A program made the position numbers and the translations under genes. From Deltaproteobacteria bacterium (GTDB lineage: Bacteria > Desulfobacterota > Deferrimicrobia > Deferrimicrobiales > Deferrimicrobiaceae), in NCBI GenBank assembly GCA_003105225.1, contig PQAK01000090.1, positions 1 to 13,151 of the forward strand: DNA of 13,151 nucleotides, given 5' to 3'. Positions 11,911-13,151 of the stretch are shown in pieces (position 1 is the stretch's first letter; each line of letters opens with the position of its first letter). The notes below the pieces were generated by a model that saw only the letters and a program-made list of their open reading frames with translations, did not search any database and was not told the DNA's origin.

Positions 11911-13151
11911 ATGCTCCGCCTGAACGACATCGTCGATCGGGTCCAGGCAACCAGGCCTGCAGCCGACATCGAGCTGATCCACAAGGCCTACGTCTTCACG
12001 GCGAAGGTGCATCACGGGCAGCTGCGCAAGTCCGGGGAGCCGTACCTCATCCATCCGCTGAACGTCGCCTACCTGCTCGCCGACTGGAACCTCGACGAGG
12101 AGACGGTGGCCACCGGCCTGCTCCACGACACGGTGGAGGACACGGTGGCGACCGCCGCGGAGGTCAAGGAGCTGTTCGGGGACACCGTGTCCCAGATGGT
12201 GGACGGCGTCACCAAGATCAGCCGCGTCGTGATCGCCGACGTCGCCGACCAGAAGGCCGAGTCCCTCCGGAAGATGATCCTTGCGATGGGGAAGGACCTC
12301 CGGGTCGTCCTCGTAAAGCTCGCCGACCGCCTTCACAACATGCGCACGATCGCCCACCTCCCCCGGGACAAGCAGGTTTCGGTCGCCCGGGAGACCCAGG
12401 AGATCTACATCCCCATCGCCAGCCGCCTGGGGATGTCCCGCGTCAAGATGGAGCTCGAGGACCTGTGCTTCGAGGTGCTCCATCCCGCGGACTACCGGGA
12501 GCTCGTCCGGCTGACCGACGAGAGGAAGCGCGACCGGGAGAGCCACATCCGCGGGGTCGTCGAGCTGCTGGAACGGAAGCTGAAGGAAGCGGGCGTCGAG
12601 GCGACGGTCACCGGCCGGTCGAAGCACACCGCGGGCGTCTTCCAGAAGATGGCCCGCCAGGGGATCGACTTCGACCACGTCTACGATTTCATCGGGTTCC
12701 GCATCATCGCCAAGACGGTACGGGATTGCTACGAGGCGCTGGGGATCGTGCACAGCCTGTGGAAGCCGGTCCCGGGACGGTTCAAGGACTACGTGGCGAT
12801 GCCGAAGCCGAACCTCTACCAGTCGCTGCACACCACGGTGTTCGGGCCGAACGCGGAGCTGATGGAGGTCCAGATCCGGACCGAGGAGATGCACCGGCTC
12901 GCGGAGGAAGGCATCGCGGCCCACTGGAAGTACAAGGAAGGCCGCGTCGGCGCGGCCAACGACGAGCGCTACTTCCAGTGGCTGCGGCAGCTCCTCGAAT
13001 GGCAGCAGGAGATCCACGACCCGCAGGAGTTCATGGAGAACCTGAAGATCGACCTCTATCCGGGCCAGGTCTTCGTGTTCACGCCCAAGGGCGACGTCAT
13101 GAACCTCCCCGCGGGCGCGACGCCGGTGGACTTCGCCTACGCGATCCACAC
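11911..13151 (+). CDS. rel: Bifunctional (p)ppGpp synthetase/hydrolase Rel/SpoT, 5' part
   Basis: The window shows 413 residues of a long RelA/SpoT homologue and ends inside the TGS domain; relatives have about 700-730. The hydrolase (HD) domain spans about residues 20-180, with His48, His72-Asp73 and Glu76-Asp77 in LLHDTVEDT and Asn143 in LADRLHNMRT, so manganese-dependent (p)ppGpp hydrolysis should be active. The synthetase domain (about 195-345) has YDFIGFRI with Asp259, GRFKDY, NLYQSLHT with Tyr303, and EVQIRT with Glu319. RFKD (290-293) is the RxKD form of bifunctional enzymes, unlike the ExDD of E. coli RelA. TGS begins near YPGQVFVFTPKGD (383 on). The loop at 235-247 reads GRSKHTAGVFQKM where GRxKHxYSIYxKM is usual: Tyr and Ser are replaced by Ala and Gly. 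The synthetase may therefore be altered. It follows rpoZ by 14 bases. Confidence 0.96.
   Translation, partial: MLRLNDIVDRVQATRPAADIELIHKAYVFTAKVHHGQLRKSGEPYLIHPLNVAYLLADWNLDEETVATGLLHDTVEDTVATAAEVKELFGDTVSQMVDGVTKISRVVIADVADQKAESLRKMILAMGKDLRVVLVKLADRLHNMRTIAHLPRDKQVSVARETQEIYIPIASRLGMSRVKMELEDLCFEVLHPADYRELVRLTDERKRDRESHIRGVVELLERKLKEAGVEATVTGRSKHTAGVFQKMARQGIDFDHVYDFIGFRIIAKTVRDCYEALGIVHSLWKPVPGRFKDYVAMPKPNLYQSLHTTVFGPNAELMEVQIRTEEMHRLAEEGIAAHWKYKEGRVGAANDERYFQWLRQLLEWQQEIHDPQEFMENLKIDLYPGQVFVFTPKGDVMNLPAGATPVDFAYAIH

Noticed and set aside
11563..13149. Minus-strand open frame of about 530 codons opposite rpoZ and rel
   Set aside because: It is antisense to rel, whose frame is open with all RSH motifs; the product is a His/Asp/Leu/Val-rich shadow.

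Overview
The window looks like chromosomal DNA of an uncultured or little-studied high-GC Gram-negative bacterium. The best fit is a relative of the Geobacter/Desulfuromonas group (former Deltaproteobacteria). The grounds are a strongly G/C-biased third codon position, a full lipid A/Kdo/heptose gene set, a Gfo/Idh/MocA oxidoreductase directly before lpxB, and yicC-gmk-rpoZ-rel in series with a DUF4416 gene. The lineage is inferred from gene content and order; no rRNA gene is present.

All 15 supported genes lie on the + strand, and no gap between them exceeds 14 bases. There is no intergenic stretch near 300 bases, and I saw no tRNA, rRNA, mobile element, CRISPR array or convincing terminator. 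Seven junctions are 4-base stop/start overlaps of the ATGA, GTGA or TTGA type, and two more are longer overlaps. The block reads as one long, translationally coupled operon cut by both window ends.

Region 1 (1-6684) makes and exports lipid A: the 3' end of a Gfo/Idh/MocA oxidoreductase, then lpxB (lipid A disaccharide), msbA (flippase), waaA/kdtA (Kdo transfer), lpxK (4'-kinase) and an lpxL-type late acyltransferase. Region 2 (6681-9660) holds two steps of ADP-heptose synthesis, gmhB and a kinase-only hldA (rfaE1). They are separated by an envelope-targeted DUF3108 protein with a long Pro/Ala/Glu linker and by a small Trm112-family zinc-ribbon protein. Region 3 (9657-13151) shifts to RNA and nucleotide physiology: a DUF4416 protein, the YicC endoribonuclease-family protein, guanylate kinase, RNA polymerase omega and a bifunctional Rel/SpoT (p)ppGpp enzyme cut by the window end.

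Most of this is a conserved housekeeping operon and I found no clearly new system. The points most worth a second look are non-consensus residues in the nucleotide-binding loop of the Rel synthetase domain, the uncharacterised DUF3108 and DUF4416 genes locked inside the LPS operon, the identity of the oxidoreductase before lpxB (possibly GnnA-like), and the physical coupling of LPS synthesis to gmk-rpoZ-rel.
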